Part shown: positions 12,416 through 25,300 of the stretch, in pieces
Layout: every line of letters starts with the position of its first letter
How positions within the stretch are numbered: position 1 is the first letter of the stretch
Assembly: GCF_018691265.1 (NCBI RefSeq)
Contig: NW_024881313.1
Coordinates: forward strand, 13,837,001 to 13,901,000
Origin: Tyto alba
Lineage: Eukaryota; Chordata; Aves; Strigiformes; Tytonidae
DNA length: 64,000 bases
Direction: 5' to 3'
Made by a program: the position numbers and the translations under genes
Notes under the pieces: generated by a model
The model's database searches: none
Told to the model about the DNA's origin: nothing
What the model saw: the letters and a program-made list of their open reading frames with translations, nothing else

Positions 12416-13500
12416 GTGAATTTTACCAAGCCAGAGGCCAGGCAGTGTGGGCTTCCTCAGAAATCAGCCAATGGTGCCGGAAAAATTCTCTTGACAAGTA
12501 ATTTCTCTCCCACTTCCCAGAAAATACCTCCTTCAATATGCACTTGGCCTGCCCGTTCCACTTGTCTCTGTCGTTCTTCCAGCCACCACTCTCTGCTGCA
12601 ATCCTCCTTGGACCATCTGCTGTGTTCACTGTCACATGTTGGTTCCTTTAAATGGCTCCTGCTGACTCCACAGCCCTCCAGTGACAGCAGCAGTGATGGA
12701 CAAGTGTCCTGTGATCCTTGCTTGTGGCAGGACAATATCCTGAGAAATGGATCTTCTCTAGGAGCCAGCTGGGGAAAAAAATGTCTCTCATATTTTGGGA
12801 GGGTTTCTTCTGGCAGTGGGAAGTCATGTACCAGTAAGGGTGGGAAAATTCATCATCTTGGGAGGGGGCAGGAGGAACTCAGTGTCTCCCCCAGCAGCTC
12901 TGCAATGCCTGGGCTAACCTGGACAGAATGGCCCAGAGCATCCCTGACATCTTCTTTTCTGCTGTGGAGCAGCAAGCGGGAGCAGAAAAAATCCCTGACA
13001 GACACCTCTAGAAACACAGGTGGGAAGCAAACCAGGGGGTCCTCTGCAGTCCTGGCAGTGACAACCCCTTTGGAGAAAGCTGAAAATGTGTATCAAGTAC
13101 AGTGATTTGGACCAGCTGTGAAAGAGCCTCTGTGTGTTCCTCCGCCCCTCTGAATGCTTTGTCTGTACCTTTTTCCTCACGTACAAAACCACCATGTGAT
13201 TCAACTGGCCATCACTACAAAGACTTTTTGGGGAGCTGCTCAAACTGAGGCAGCCTTTGCTGCATGAACAGGAGCAAAGTAATGCATCTGCCAGCAGCAC
13301 AACAGGTTCCAGCTGTCAATTCCTCACAGATGTCCTGTTCGGTTTGCTCTCCCCCATCCTTTTGAGGCAATCTTTGCAAAGGAGGGAAACTAAGACATTT
13401 CCATGGCACCTCTGTTTGCCAGGGGGATATCTGTGAGTCACCCTCCAGCCCTACAGGGCAGGGTGACTGGCAACAACCAAAGCCAAACATTAAATATTAT
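12416..13500. other. GC-richer patch with long chance frame
   Basis: The longest open frame in the window (229 codons, 12416-13105, plus) lies here, but it opens on GTG. The first in-frame ATG is near 12906 and leaves only about 67 codons. The translation is serine-rich with no domain, signal peptide or membrane segment that I can see. Antisense frames of 90-128 codons cover the same stretch, as expected where stop codons are scarce. I read it as noncoding. Confidence 0.5.
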
Positions 13501-16070
13501 GTTATCCTGGGGTGAATGTAATGAAGTTCGGGATCAGCCAGTTTGAAGGATGCCACCAAAAGACTTCATACAAGATGGAAAGATATTTACTGAACAATAA
13601 CACTGCTGAGGAACACCTCAGAAAATTATAAACATATGCCTGGTGCAACAGCAGTGGACAAGGCGCATGTCCTGAGTGAGCATCATTATCACAGGTTTCA
13701 CCAGGAGGGATTTATTTCCTCCCATTCGCTGCTGATGAGATTGCACATAATTGCCTTCTGGCTCAGGCCCTGAGCAGAGGACTCAGGAACAGGATACTCC
13801 AATGCTGAGAGGCTTGAGAAGTCAATCATCTAAGTATCTTTCCACTCAGCTTAACATCTACAAGGCCAGATACTCATTCAGGCAACACTTTCATTGATTT
13901 AATTGGGGTGTTTTGGTTGGAACAGGTTTTTAGCATGCAGGAGAGACAGCCTGCTGGATCTGGGGGACAACCCAGTGCTTCATGAGGACTTGAGAGAAAG
14001 AGTTCCCAGGACTTTTTTCATTCAGAAATGGGAAAATGATGATGTCTTCCTCCATCAAGTGAAGTGTTTGTCAGCAACTGCTGGTCTGAAATCTGACTTC
14101 AAAGATGTGGACCTTGATAAAAGCCCTCTTCCTATCTGACTGTCTGTAGTACCATTAGTTTTACAGATAATAGTTGGTGAATGTATCAGTCAAGATTAAT
14201 TAAGCTGTCACGCAGAGTACAAATTCTTCCCATTGGAGAAGTGGTTTTAGCTTGCTTTGCCTTTGGGAAACAGCTTAGGTTTTTATTTTTTGGAAACAGA
14301 GTTTCACTGAAAAGTTTGAAGGAGAGTGTCTTTGGTGTTTATGAGCTGGGTAAATACTCCTTGATCCTTGCAAACTATTTCCTGCAGCCCTGTCCTGCAG
14401 GATAGTGAAAACAGTACTCAGGAGCCTTCTCAGAGAGCTAAATACTTTTCCATTGCTGGGGAGTGAGTGGAAGTATATTTACAGGAGGAGGCTAATGCTG
14501 TGTGCTGTGTTTCTGTACGTAATGTTTCTGCACACAGACGATGCCTGGCCTCATGCTGCTGGCTACTGAGCATGGTTGTGCTGAAGCCTGTGAGCTGAAG
14601 CCCTCTCCAGCTGCGCCGTTCCACATTGGAAGGGGTGTACCAGGGTGAGGGGTCAACATATGGCCTTTGAGCAAGTGTTGAAGTTCAGGACCGGTAAGCA
14701 TGAGAAGAAAAAACAGCCCCTGAAAAGACTTTATTTTTTACTGAAATATAAGGAAACTGAACTGTGTGGAAATACTAGTGAAGTCTATAACAGAACACAA
14801 CAACATCTTGCACTAAGCTGGGGCTTTTCATCTTCAAGGACTCTGATTTTTCTCAATAAATTTGAAAGTCACATTCGGACCAGACTCCACGTGCTATATT
14901 CACATCACATACTGATGTGCAGAGTAAATCACTGAGCCACGCTGCTGAGAGCAGGATGCTAACACGCAACCTGTGTGATAGCATCAGGTCACATTTTTCA
15001 TGTTATGCCATAGTCAAACAGTTCCTACACCCTGGGCCATAGGTCAGCTGGCACTCAGTGACATATTAAGTTGGTTACCATCTACCTCACCTCCATCCTG
15101 CTTTCAGGGACAGACTTGAAAATAAGGGATTATTTTGGCTAATGAGAAGTATTAATGGTTGATACTGGTCCACTGTAGGAGGCACATGGTTACTGATATC
15201 ATCTTTATGACATTCCAAATTTTCCCAGTATATCCACTGTGCATGTAAACCATACACTAATAGTCAGGGAGATAGAGTTTTCATATATGATGGCTCTCAT
15301 CTGGATTTGTCCCTCCCTGTGGTAAATTGGCTCTGGGAGGAGCAAAGCAGCCTTTGACCATGACAAAGGCTTGCTCCAAACTCAGCTTTGAAAGTTAAGC
15401 TGAAAAAACAAATCTTCAAATACTCAACACAGGTCCAGTTGTTGGGTGAAAGCCTTAGAAGAGAGGTAGGCTGTACATGTGAGCTCCTGGTACAGAAATG
15501 TCTTTCATTACGACTGTCTGTAGGAATTTGGAAGGTAATAAAGAGTTCAGAAGTAGTAAATGACAGAGTGCTTTCATGGAGATTTTTCACAGCTGTGTTT
15601 GGGGAGGAACCAGTAGCAGAAAGAGGGGAAGAATATCTGATATATGAAGTCACAGGCATATTAAAAAGAGAGTACAGCACTACTACTAGAATGGTTTTTG
15701 TGGTCATATGAGCAAATGACAGACCACATGATTCCCAGCCTCCCTCCTCCCCTCCATGTTTTGTTTGGTTATATTTTTTAAAGTTACCAATTTATTCTCA
15801 AATGGTTAAAAGTTAAAGCCCTAATGCATCAAACAGTGCATCTTTACCAGGGTAGAAATAGGAGTTTTGGTTTTTAAACTATTTGGTGGGGATCAGCTGT
15901 GCTGATTTTTCCAATCTGATTAGCAGTCTCTGCTGAAGCATCATGCAATGGACAGTGAACCTCTCTAGGCACTTGGGAAATGCTCACCTTAAGCCTTTTG
16001 TCTTCTTTGGCTTATAAAGATCAATGTACATGACAGCTTGAAGTGGATAGACAAGAAAATACAAAATGTC
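13501..16070. other. Gene-free unique DNA
   Basis: No gene, RNA or repeat is recognisable. Frames of 107 and 136 codons on opposite strands at 15297-15711 overlap each other and show no family resemblance, so chance is the simplest account. Confidence 0.6.
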
Positions 16071-16090
16071 TTTTTTTTTTTTTTTTTTTT
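16071..16090 (-). repeat. Poly(T) run of 20
   Basis: An uninterrupted run of 20 T with no recognisable retrocopy beside it. Confidence 0.95.
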
Positions 16091-17560
16091 AATTCACAAA
16101 TATTATGCAATGGTTATAACCAGGTATCTCAAATGCACCTAGAGAAAATCTGTGTTCAGCGCAACATCAGCTGGCAAAGGAGATAGACACTACCAAAACA
16201 AAGTCTAACCCCTGCAGTGCCATATTTTGGCAAAGAAAAACTTCTTACTTTGGGCTTAGAGATGAAGGTTTTGCCAAGTAGAAAATGTTCATTTGTTTAT
16301 TATGGTTCTATGGGTCAGAACAAGGAACAGCCTTTCAGTGTTTTAAACTATCCACAAAATGTCACAACAATGCTCTACTTTGCGCATATTAATGGTAGAC
16401 TAAAACTGGATTGCCACAAAAAGGAAATGGCAGGCTTGGTTTTATGGAGTAATTATTCGCAATTAGATAAAACATTCTGCCTAAACATAGCGTGCAGATT
16501 TGTGGAGGGGAAAAAGGTACAAGGGATCTTTCCTTTTCCACTTTAACACTAGTCAACCCTAATGGGGAATGAAATTCTGCAGAACCCTGTAATTTCCCTA
16601 AAAGCTCCTAGACTGAAAATGCATCTCGTACTGATGTCTTCGTATTTTCTTTGTGTACTTGGCACAGCAGGCAGACACAGAAATGACAGGGGAGATTTGT
16701 CCCTAGCTCATTGCTTAATCATTTAAAAAGATATACCAGCTACTATATTTTATTCAAAGCTTGAGGTCATTCGTACTATCACGGGTATGACAATATAATA
16801 TGTTGGAATTTTCTGCAGACATAAAACACTTCATCAGGCTGTGGCTGTTGCTGCTGTAGAGCTAAGACTTTTTCACAGTCAAAAACTATTACCAGCTCTG
16901 CCACCACGAACCTTTAGGCAGGGAAAGTCACAGGCCGAGCTAGCTCAACCTTCTTTTCATCTGATGTTGTAAACAGTTTTTAATTATTATAATTAAAAGG
17001 CTGTCAAAAAAGTGTTTCATAAAGACAACATTTACCGCATTTACACATCCACTGAAGGGTATTTGAAGTGAAAAAGAAAAAAATATTGTCCCATTTTAAT
17101 AATAGCAATGGAAGTTCAAATCACTTCATCTGGGGAGTCGTATCGTAAAAATGTTATCAGAGGGACTTGATTTTAACCTCTTTGAACCTTCCCTGCTTAT
17201 ACTCTCCTGCTTTTCTTGAAGGTCCTGTTATTTGCAGGCAGCATTGTCCCTGCCTACTCCGGCAGCAAACACAGGCTAACACTCTTCTGAATGCCTGTGT
17301 AGAAGCTACTCCCTGCAGGAAGGAGCCTTTGAAAAAATGAATATTTTTAATATTGCAAAACAATTTGTGAAAGAAAATAATTCCCTTCCTCTTGCTGTGT
17401 GATTATAGTTAGCAATTTTGTTATTAGCTGATGGGTCTCTGGAGGCTCATGCGCTATATTTTGCAGCATGATGGGGGTGGGTATAAAGCACTCTCGTAAG
17501 CAACCGATGCTGTTGCTCTATCAGGTATCTGTACAGCCATCAAATATGTCCTAAGGCCCC
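16091..17560. other. Gene-free stretch, possible conserved noncoding DNA
   Basis: AT-rich but complex sequence. The part at about 16720-17060 has homeodomain-like TAATTA words and the AT palindrome listed next. A 109-codon frame at 16217-16546 has no recognisable domain. Confidence 0.5.
16978..16998. repeat. 21-bp AT-only palindrome
   Basis: The arms TTTTAATTAT and ATAATTAAAA are exact reverse complements around one base. It holds a TAATTA-type homeodomain core on each strand, although AT-only palindromes also arise easily by chance. Confidence 0.85.
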
Positions 17561-17880
17561 CGGATTGTTCTTTTTTATGTTCCATTCAATGTTTTTTGTT
17601 CAAAGAGGTAAGGCGAGCAGAGCACACAAGCCCAAAGATGGAGTATTTCACAGGATTCAAGAAGATACCCTTTGCTCTTCCCCTGCTTTCGCAGGACTGT
17701 TTCCCGCACCCCAAATTTGGGTGCAAAGGGTGCCATTGGGTGGGTGCTGCACCAGGCTGCCTTTGGGCACAGCACGGTGCTGGGCAGCAGTCCTGCTTCT
17801 CCCGCAATTAAACAGCAGGCACAGCACTTGGGAGGAGAGAGCTGCCGGGTGAGCAAATGGGTCCACTGAGAACTTCAAGG
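17561..17880. other. GC-richer patch open in many frames
   Basis: Six overlapping frames of 65-95 codons, three on each strand, stay open across these 320 bases. That reflects few A/T-rich stop codons rather than a gene. No translation looks like a known protein. Confidence 0.55.
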
Positions 17881-20800
17881 AAAAGGATTTCTCACCATTC
17901 AGTTCTAACTGGCCAGAGCTGGGATTTAATTTTGTACAGTGGACATATGGGAGTCAGGGCAGCATCTACCCTATTGCTGTCTGCTCTCTGGCAGCCAGAC
18001 AGCTACAGCTTTAATTTAAGGAAAGCTGCAGCCGAATATTTGAGGTCCTTAATTTCTTTTTCAAGTTGGTCCCCACAGCTTTCAAACTGGAATGTGGGGC
18101 TTTACTCATGTGTTTATTACGTTTTTTAATGAGAGAAGGTCAGGCAAGAAGGCATCCGCTTTCTCTGGACCTGTGTATAATTAGAACTGCAGAGCAAGCA
18201 GCGGTGGTTATAATGTGCCTGTCCTTGGATAATGTCCCTGCTTGGTCCTCAAGCAAGGATAGGGACAGTAGTAAATACTATATAGGATAAACACACGGAA
18301 AGTGTGCGGCTCGCTGCAGGCATGACTTTAGGAAAGTAAAATGTGAAAAGCTTTTGAATGAAGTGGTTTTTCTCCTGATGAAAGAAAGGGTGTGTAGCGG
18401 GAGGAGTGGAAAGTCATGCTGTTTGCTGTTGTCACCACAGGGCATTCTCCAAATCAGAAATTCACTTTGGGAAAAGCAGCACTGGAATCTGGACATGTCA
18501 CAAGCTAACGGGCTGGGACCATTCCCAGGCAGGGGGACACAGACCTCCTTGTCCCACCAGTCCCAAGTCTCTGGTGTGATACAGATTCTGCTGCTCATTC
18601 TGGAAGAGCTATGCAGTGATCTGGTAAATTCAAGCTAAAATGGTTTTCAAGATGGCCTCAATTTTAAGTTATCTAATATCTTCCAGATCTTGCTTTGTAT
18701 GAGCATAATGAGGCCTCAAAACCCAGCTGAGTGATGCAATCAGGACCTGGAAATGAGATTATCCTCAGGTCATCCAGGTCTTCTAGAATATTCTGTAAAG
18801 TCTTACATTGTTCCTTGGGAAGAAAAAGTCTTCTTGCTATAGGTCTTCCTGATTTCTTCATACTTAGCCATCACTAAATTATTATTTCTTCCATTACGAT
18901 GAATTTTTAACCTGAAGAGATGCAACTTCTGAATTAGGAAATGACAAATTCTTGCCAGGTGAAAAATTTAAAAATTCTTCTTAAGGAAGGGGAAAATCAT
19001 TTAAAAGGACTTGGCAGAAGTTTCTGTGTTAATGCACATGAAATGTGCATTAACACACATTGCAGTCACATCTGAAGTTTAATCATCTTCATTGAACCTA
19101 TAGGTGAAATGAGTGGCTTGTAATTTTCCCTTTTATTTTAGGGCATTTCAACAAGATGCAGCTGTTGCAATACAGGTTGGTATCACACAGAGGTCTTCTG
19201 GTATCTCTGGTACCAATGAGTAAATGCTAATTACTTTTAAACAAATGCATGAATGCAACAAGCACTATTTAAACTACCTGATGTAGTGAAGATGGGGAAG
19301 GAAAGGAAATATAAGGAAGAAAAACCTATTGTGAGGTAGTCTTCACATGTTCTAAAATTCCTTTTGAAAAAAATATTTTTAAGACAATATTTTACAGCTA
19401 AGAAGAAAAAAAGGAATCCAATAAAAAAGGTCCCAAAAAATGAGATATCAATGACTAGCCACTCTGGTAACACAAGTCAAATGAAACTAATAAATCTGTC
19501 ATGTAATAATTTATTGCAAATGTGGTTCATGGTAGATTGAATGTGAACAAAGACAAACATAGGGTAGAATATAGTTGACAGGGAGAAAAGGAGATTTACT
19601 CTCCTAACCAATGAATTTAAGAAATTTTATTATGTTTAATTTGTTGGGTTTGTATCTTAGAAAATTAAAGTGGGAGAATATCAATAACCCTGGTGTCAAC
19701 TCCTAGTGATACACTGAAGATTGTAGGTCTGGAGGCCCATACAGTTGCTTAGGTGCTTATTCAAATCTCATTTAAAAAATAAAATTTCACAAGTCTGCAA
19801 TACTAATTTGGAAAGTTTAAATTCCTTGCAATGTTCTCAGTGGTTTCTTTTCTTATTTAGCATGGAACAAGGACTGTAATTAAAGACTCTTTCCTGGTAT
19901 TAGTATTTTGCCCTCTGGCCCTAACGAGCACAGGCCACACACCCTCCTTCAGTAGTTTCCAGACTAGATACTTAATGAAAACCTATTACAGAATTTGTGA
20001 CTAGAATTGGATTCTGTTTTTTTCTTTTAAAGAAATTGGGAAAGACTTCCCAATTCTGCTGATCTCCGTAGGGATAGTAATGCCACTGCAGGGAGCCATC
20101 TTCCTCTGCCACACAGATCGTGGAGACACATTGTACTACTGGGTACAGCTACAGGGCACAAGCAAAGATCACTGCCTTCCTGGCATCGGCTGCTACTGAT
20201 TCATCTCATACAACTACATTTTTCTAAAGTTTAACAGCCTAGTCAGATAGAGCCATCTGATCTTCCTCTCCATCCAGCAAAGGAAGAGGAACGACTCAAC
20301 AGGGAAAAAAGATCAATCCTGCTGCTGTCACTATGGAATTGGTACCTGTTTTCCTCTATTGATGACAGCAGTACCCAGATTCCTGGTTCAGACTGGATCC
20401 TTGGCCTTTAGACAAGCGGTGTTAGAGAAGATGAGCCTACCCGGGCTTATCCATCCAGCCACAGCTCCCACCTCCTCCTCTCAGCTCACTTAAGGTGCAG
20501 CTGTAGCCGGATTCTCATCTGACACTGTAAGGCTACATCACCCCCATATGAACCACGCAGGGATTTACCCATGTGTTAATTGGATGTTAGACATTAGGAG
20601 ATAAGGGCTCACTGGCACTCACGGAGAATTTGTCCTCAGGAAATTGCTCCATGCTCAAAATGGGCACTGCCTGCACATTCCTAACCAGGTCATGCACAGA
20701 TGTATTTAAATTTCAGAGATCTAAAGAGTGTTGGCTTAGAAAGAAAAGCCAGTAATCTCAGTGCAACACAGCAGGTCACTGTGCACTGAAGAGCTAAACA

Positions 20801-22306
20801 CTCCTGGCAGTCATTAAACTTAAGTGGTAAGGGATCAGCTGCTCTTTCTGTACTGACATCAGTTGAAAAATTAAGAAGTTCTCCGAGGTCATGAAGTTTC
20901 TTTTCCCCTTGCAGTGTTTTTTTGTTTTCATAAGAACTACATCCCCATTTTGGCATTTTTTCACCATTTGCAATAGAAAACATTAATGTAACTCAAAAAA
21001 AAAATCGTATTGATATCACAATTTTACTGGCACAGCATTAAAGTTTTTAAAAAATACTCATCCATTTAGGTGTTAGGCAAGGGCTCCACAAATACACAGA
21101 TCTTCAGGACACCTGTGATGATTGAGAAGCTGTTCTTTCTCAGTGCATCATAAGCTTTTGTACTTTGCCTAGTTTTGTTATAGCTTTTATTTTGCACACT
21201 TGATCAACATAACATCATATCTCCTTAAGTGTTACAGCTTGTAAACTTGCTTTTGCAGGTACAAAAGGAGCACATTTAATTTCACATCAAGCAGGTTTAA
21301 TTCTTCAATACCTTGTGCTTCTCTGGGATGAAGGTGAAACCTTGTACCCACCAGTTTGGAAGATGTTCTGTTTTCAAGGGTGATACACAGCATTACAGCC
21401 AGATTTGAAAGCCCATTTAGATTTCAGAAACAACAAGTAGAGGAATACTAGAGATTTCCAAAAGGGGTCAGTTCCTCAGTGCTTTTCAAAATCCCAGGAA
21501 GCCTTTGTTTCCATTAAAGGCAACAAAATAGCTTTAAAAATTTGAGACTTCTAATCCAGATGCAGAGATACTTTGAAGCTGTAGTATTCATGCATGGATA
21601 GACTATTTATATAATTTATGAAAGTTTTTCCTTAATAATAATATACTGCTAATTGATAAAGTTAGGCTGGAAACTAGCAGCAAATTCTAGTCAACAGAGC
21701 AGTTGATCTTAGGAAGAGTGGTGGGTAGCAGCAAGTGAAAAGAGTGAGTTTACTTAGTTTGTGGGAAGGATTACATGATAGACTTCCTTAGCAGAGCCGG
21801 TTCTCATCAACGAGAAGGACCTCACCAGTCCATGGTGTCTCATTGTATTTTTTCCCTCTCTACATGGTACAGCTCCTGACAGGAAAAAGATCCAATAATT
21901 ACAGCTGGAGGAATGCAAAAAAACAGCAAACATAATTAAGATCCTCTGCCCCAAAACCTCTCCAAATCATTGCTAAACAACCTTTTGATCTGAGCTGGAC
22001 CAGTTGCAGCATGCAAAATGCTATAGGGTGGTTAAGTAACATTGCTGATTGATGTCCTAGTGTCGTACCACTTCTGATTTTAAAACTCTCCAGAGTTCAC
22101 CCTCTTTTTGCACTGCAGGGAGGCAAAGAATCCCCTGTGGGGAAGCAGCTCTTGTAACTGGGAGCTGGGCAGGGGGGCCAGGGCTGCTCCTGTCATCCCA
22201 TGAAGCGTTGATAGCTGTGTCCTGACTGCCCCCAAAGAGGAGAGTTGGAACCATTTGTTCCTGATTATCAAGGGAAAAGCAAAGCAATGTAAAGCCGGAA
22301 TAAACG
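17881..22306. other. Gene-free AT-rich stretch
   Basis: Unique sequence without a supportable gene or transposon. It contains the perfect palindrome at 19025-19057. A slightly GC-richer part lies at about 20040-20520. Confidence 0.6.
19025..19057. repeat. Perfect 15-bp inverted repeat, 3-nt loop
   Basis: The left arm TGTGTTAATGCACAT (19025-19039) and right arm ATGTGCATTAACACA (19043-19057) are exact reverse complements separated by GAA. As DNA it could extrude a cruciform or bind a dimeric factor. As RNA it would form a 15-bp stem with a 3-nt loop, too short for a typical microRNA precursor. No transposon target duplication is visible at its edges. Confidence 0.95.
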
Positions 22307-22335
22307 TTTTTTTTTTGGTTTTTTTTTTTTTTTTT
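22307..22335 (-). repeat. Interrupted poly(T) run
   Basis: Ten T, two G, then seventeen T. On the minus strand this is an A-rich tail, but no source gene is recognisable. Confidence 0.95.
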
Positions 22336-25300
22336 GCAATATCACTTTCAGTGTGAAGAAGGTGCTTGTATGGTATAAGCCCTTTTCCAGAATGATCTGT
22401 ATTTAAGCATTTCTTATTAGAAAGACTCCACTTCAGACTGTGGTCCAAGAAATCATGGCTTCGGAAGCAGAAGTGAGAATAAGCTCACAACAAAGAGAAT
22501 TAAAAATCGACGGCTCCTGTGTTTCCTGTGTCCCTAACTCAGCTGGCAACCTGCTGCATCACTGCTGACTGTCTGTTGGCAGGATGTCATTCTTTCAGTT
22601 AATCCCTACGTTTACACATTTCTAAATTGTTAATGTTTCCTACCCTCCCACAGTAATGTTCCACACAAAACATAAACCACATTTCTGACATTGTTTTGAT
22701 AGGCAATTTAGTAAAAATGTAGCATATGTGTATTTTTAACTCTCTAAACTGTAAATTAACTTTGTGAAATGATGCACAACCCACCACTCTGAGATTAAGA
22801 GTATCATGCCCTACCCCACCACTCACTCAAGCCTAGGACATTAATATACATTGTATTTTTAATTACCTCACTATCAGCTGCAAATCTTCATGGTCAATGA
22901 CTTCAGAAAGTAAATTACAATTAAGTACTGAAAGCATTGTTAATTGATCCCAGATAATGTGTATTAAGAACACACACATAATTTAGCAAGCCACTTTTGC
23001 TACATAGTGGGTATCAGGTGGAGGAGCTAGAGGGGATTCAATCAAAGGAAGCACTGGCTGCCCTGACTTCTTTTTGACTGAAGTAGCTTCTGTATCCTGT
23101 CTACCACAGCAGAGACATATATTCTGCAAGAGGGATGTGGCTATTTAGTTTTCTGAGTCTTATGGAAAAATTCTGTAATTACCCAATTGCTACCTTCAGC
23201 GAGGGATTTCAAAGAAACTTAATAAAATCAGTCTTTCAAAGTATGCAGTGAAAGGCTGTCAAAGAGAAAATACATGAAACCTACTCGATAGGGTCAGACT
23301 CGGGTAAGGTGCAGTATTGTCTATAACAAAATATTTTTGAAGTACAGTGTAACTACTAATATTTTGGAAAAGGGTAACAAAGATGGTAATGATACAGACA
23401 TTTTATCTTGTAAGCATGCAAAGAAGGACACTCAGGAGAGCAGGATGAAGAGTAAGAATTTTCTGAATCCAAGTCAGAATAATCAACAGAATAAAACGAC
23501 AACCATCTATTAGGAATCACATATGCTGTAGCTTTTACTACTGTTTGCATTGTCAACACCATTTGTATTGAGCATGGTACACTTAATACAACGCTCCTAG
23601 GAATAAACATCCTTTTTTAAAAAAATAGTTTATACAGTTTTTGCCCTGGTGTTTCCATCACACAGATTCTAGTAGTTGTTTACAATTACAAAGATACAAT
23701 TACTACTGATAATGTTGATATGCCATTATTGTTAATCATTATTACGAAAAAACAAAACCCAAGACTCATGTGCATGTATTTTCATGTAATTATGCTAGTT
23801 TCTCAATCACTTCTAATGTTTCCACAGTTTTCATCATTGCTAGCAAATCAACACCTGTTCCAGATCTTTTATTATACCCATTTGAATCCAGTAGCAACAC
23901 AGCAAGAGTCGAAAGTAGAAATGATGCTTTCATTAATTATTTACACTGTAGAGAATTCAACACACCACAGCATGGGAGAACTGTCTAAAACAGAGGGAAG
24001 GGAGAAAGCTCACAGGGCTTGCACAGTGAGGGTCTGGTCTGAGTTCGGGGAGCAGCAATGGAGATGGGAGAGCACAAAGCAGGTGAAGACCTTGACATGG
24101 AACCTGCCTGATACCATGGGCAGACCTGTAGGGACTGATAGGGAAACAATGTCTTTGATGGGTTTATGATATTGGATTTCTCTTTGCTTGTCTGGGCTTT
24201 TTCCAGAAGACTCTTGTCCCTTGCCAAACTACGCCTCTAAAAGCCTGAATTTAGTACTCAGTGTGCCGGTGCTTTACAGATTGGCCACTTATTTTCCTAT
24301 AGGAAGTAACATACATGCTCAGGTTACTGCTGATAAGAAGACTGACAGGTTCTTTCCCCAACTCAGGGATCATAAGACCATTCTCTCTATTGAGAGGACA
24401 TACTTTAGCCTTGATTATTTGAAACAATAATTAAATGCAACCAAGCATGTTAACAAAGAAGCAGTAGAACCACCAAAGCAGCAAAGAGTTAATTCTTATT
24501 CACAAGACAAATCCCTTCCAGCCCATTCTCCCTTGTGGATCCCTCACGCTGATCCCGGCCCATCTGCACAGGCAGGAAGCACAGAGTAGTTTTACTCAGT
24601 GCTGGAAACAAAGTGCAGCTGAACAATGCTCTCCAGTTTGGGGCTTAAAAATTAAGATGTGTCCCTTTCTCTGTAGACCAGGGTCACACAGAGATAAGGT
24701 CATGTCAGAAGCAGGAATTCAGACTGTTTGTTCTCTAGCCACGCCATGTGACTTCTGTGAGCTGTATGAATGAGATATTTCCCTGCCTGCTTCCTTGCAG
24801 TGGCAGACATGAAGTACAAATGTTTTGAGTCCTTCAGTATGTTTGTCTGCAGTGAGGTCCCTGTCACCCGTCCCTTGTGACAGTCCTACCACACTACATG
24901 GTAAGGTGGACAAGGCTGCTTTTATAAAGAGGGCTACAAACTCACCTGGTGCAACCCAGAGGTGAAGTGTCTTCATTAGGGGCAACTTCATCCACACCCC
25001 TGAACTGATGGCCAAAGAGAAGATTGAGATTATTTTCTTCTCTGCCCTATCCCTTACCTATTTCTCTTTCTGTCATCAGGTTTCTTCAAGTGTAAGGACT
25101 CATTAAACACAACCAAAACTGCACAGGCAAGATCTCCCCAGGAAGGTCTGCAGAATATTACCAGATATCTGGAATAATATACGTGCTTGCAGGAGAGATG
25201 GAACGCTCAGTAAGTAGTAATTGGTAACATGTCCCCACACACCTAATAATTTGGGGAGCTCAATTAAATTACTGTGCTGTATTAAGAAAAGTATGTGATC

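Noticed and set aside
15297..15711. Opposing frames of 136 and 107 codons
   Set aside because: They overlap on both strands, show no domain, and lie within the length expected by chance.
17561..17880. Several overlapping frames that could suggest an exon
   Set aside because: Nearly all six frames are open at once, which points to base composition rather than to a coding frame. No splice pair brackets a single frame.
19025..19057. MicroRNA hairpin
   Set aside because: The stem is 15 bp with a 3-nt loop, shorter than a normal precursor stem, and the flanks do not extend the pairing.
23720..24169. 149-codon plus-strand frame
   Set aside because: No recognisable motif and no splice context.
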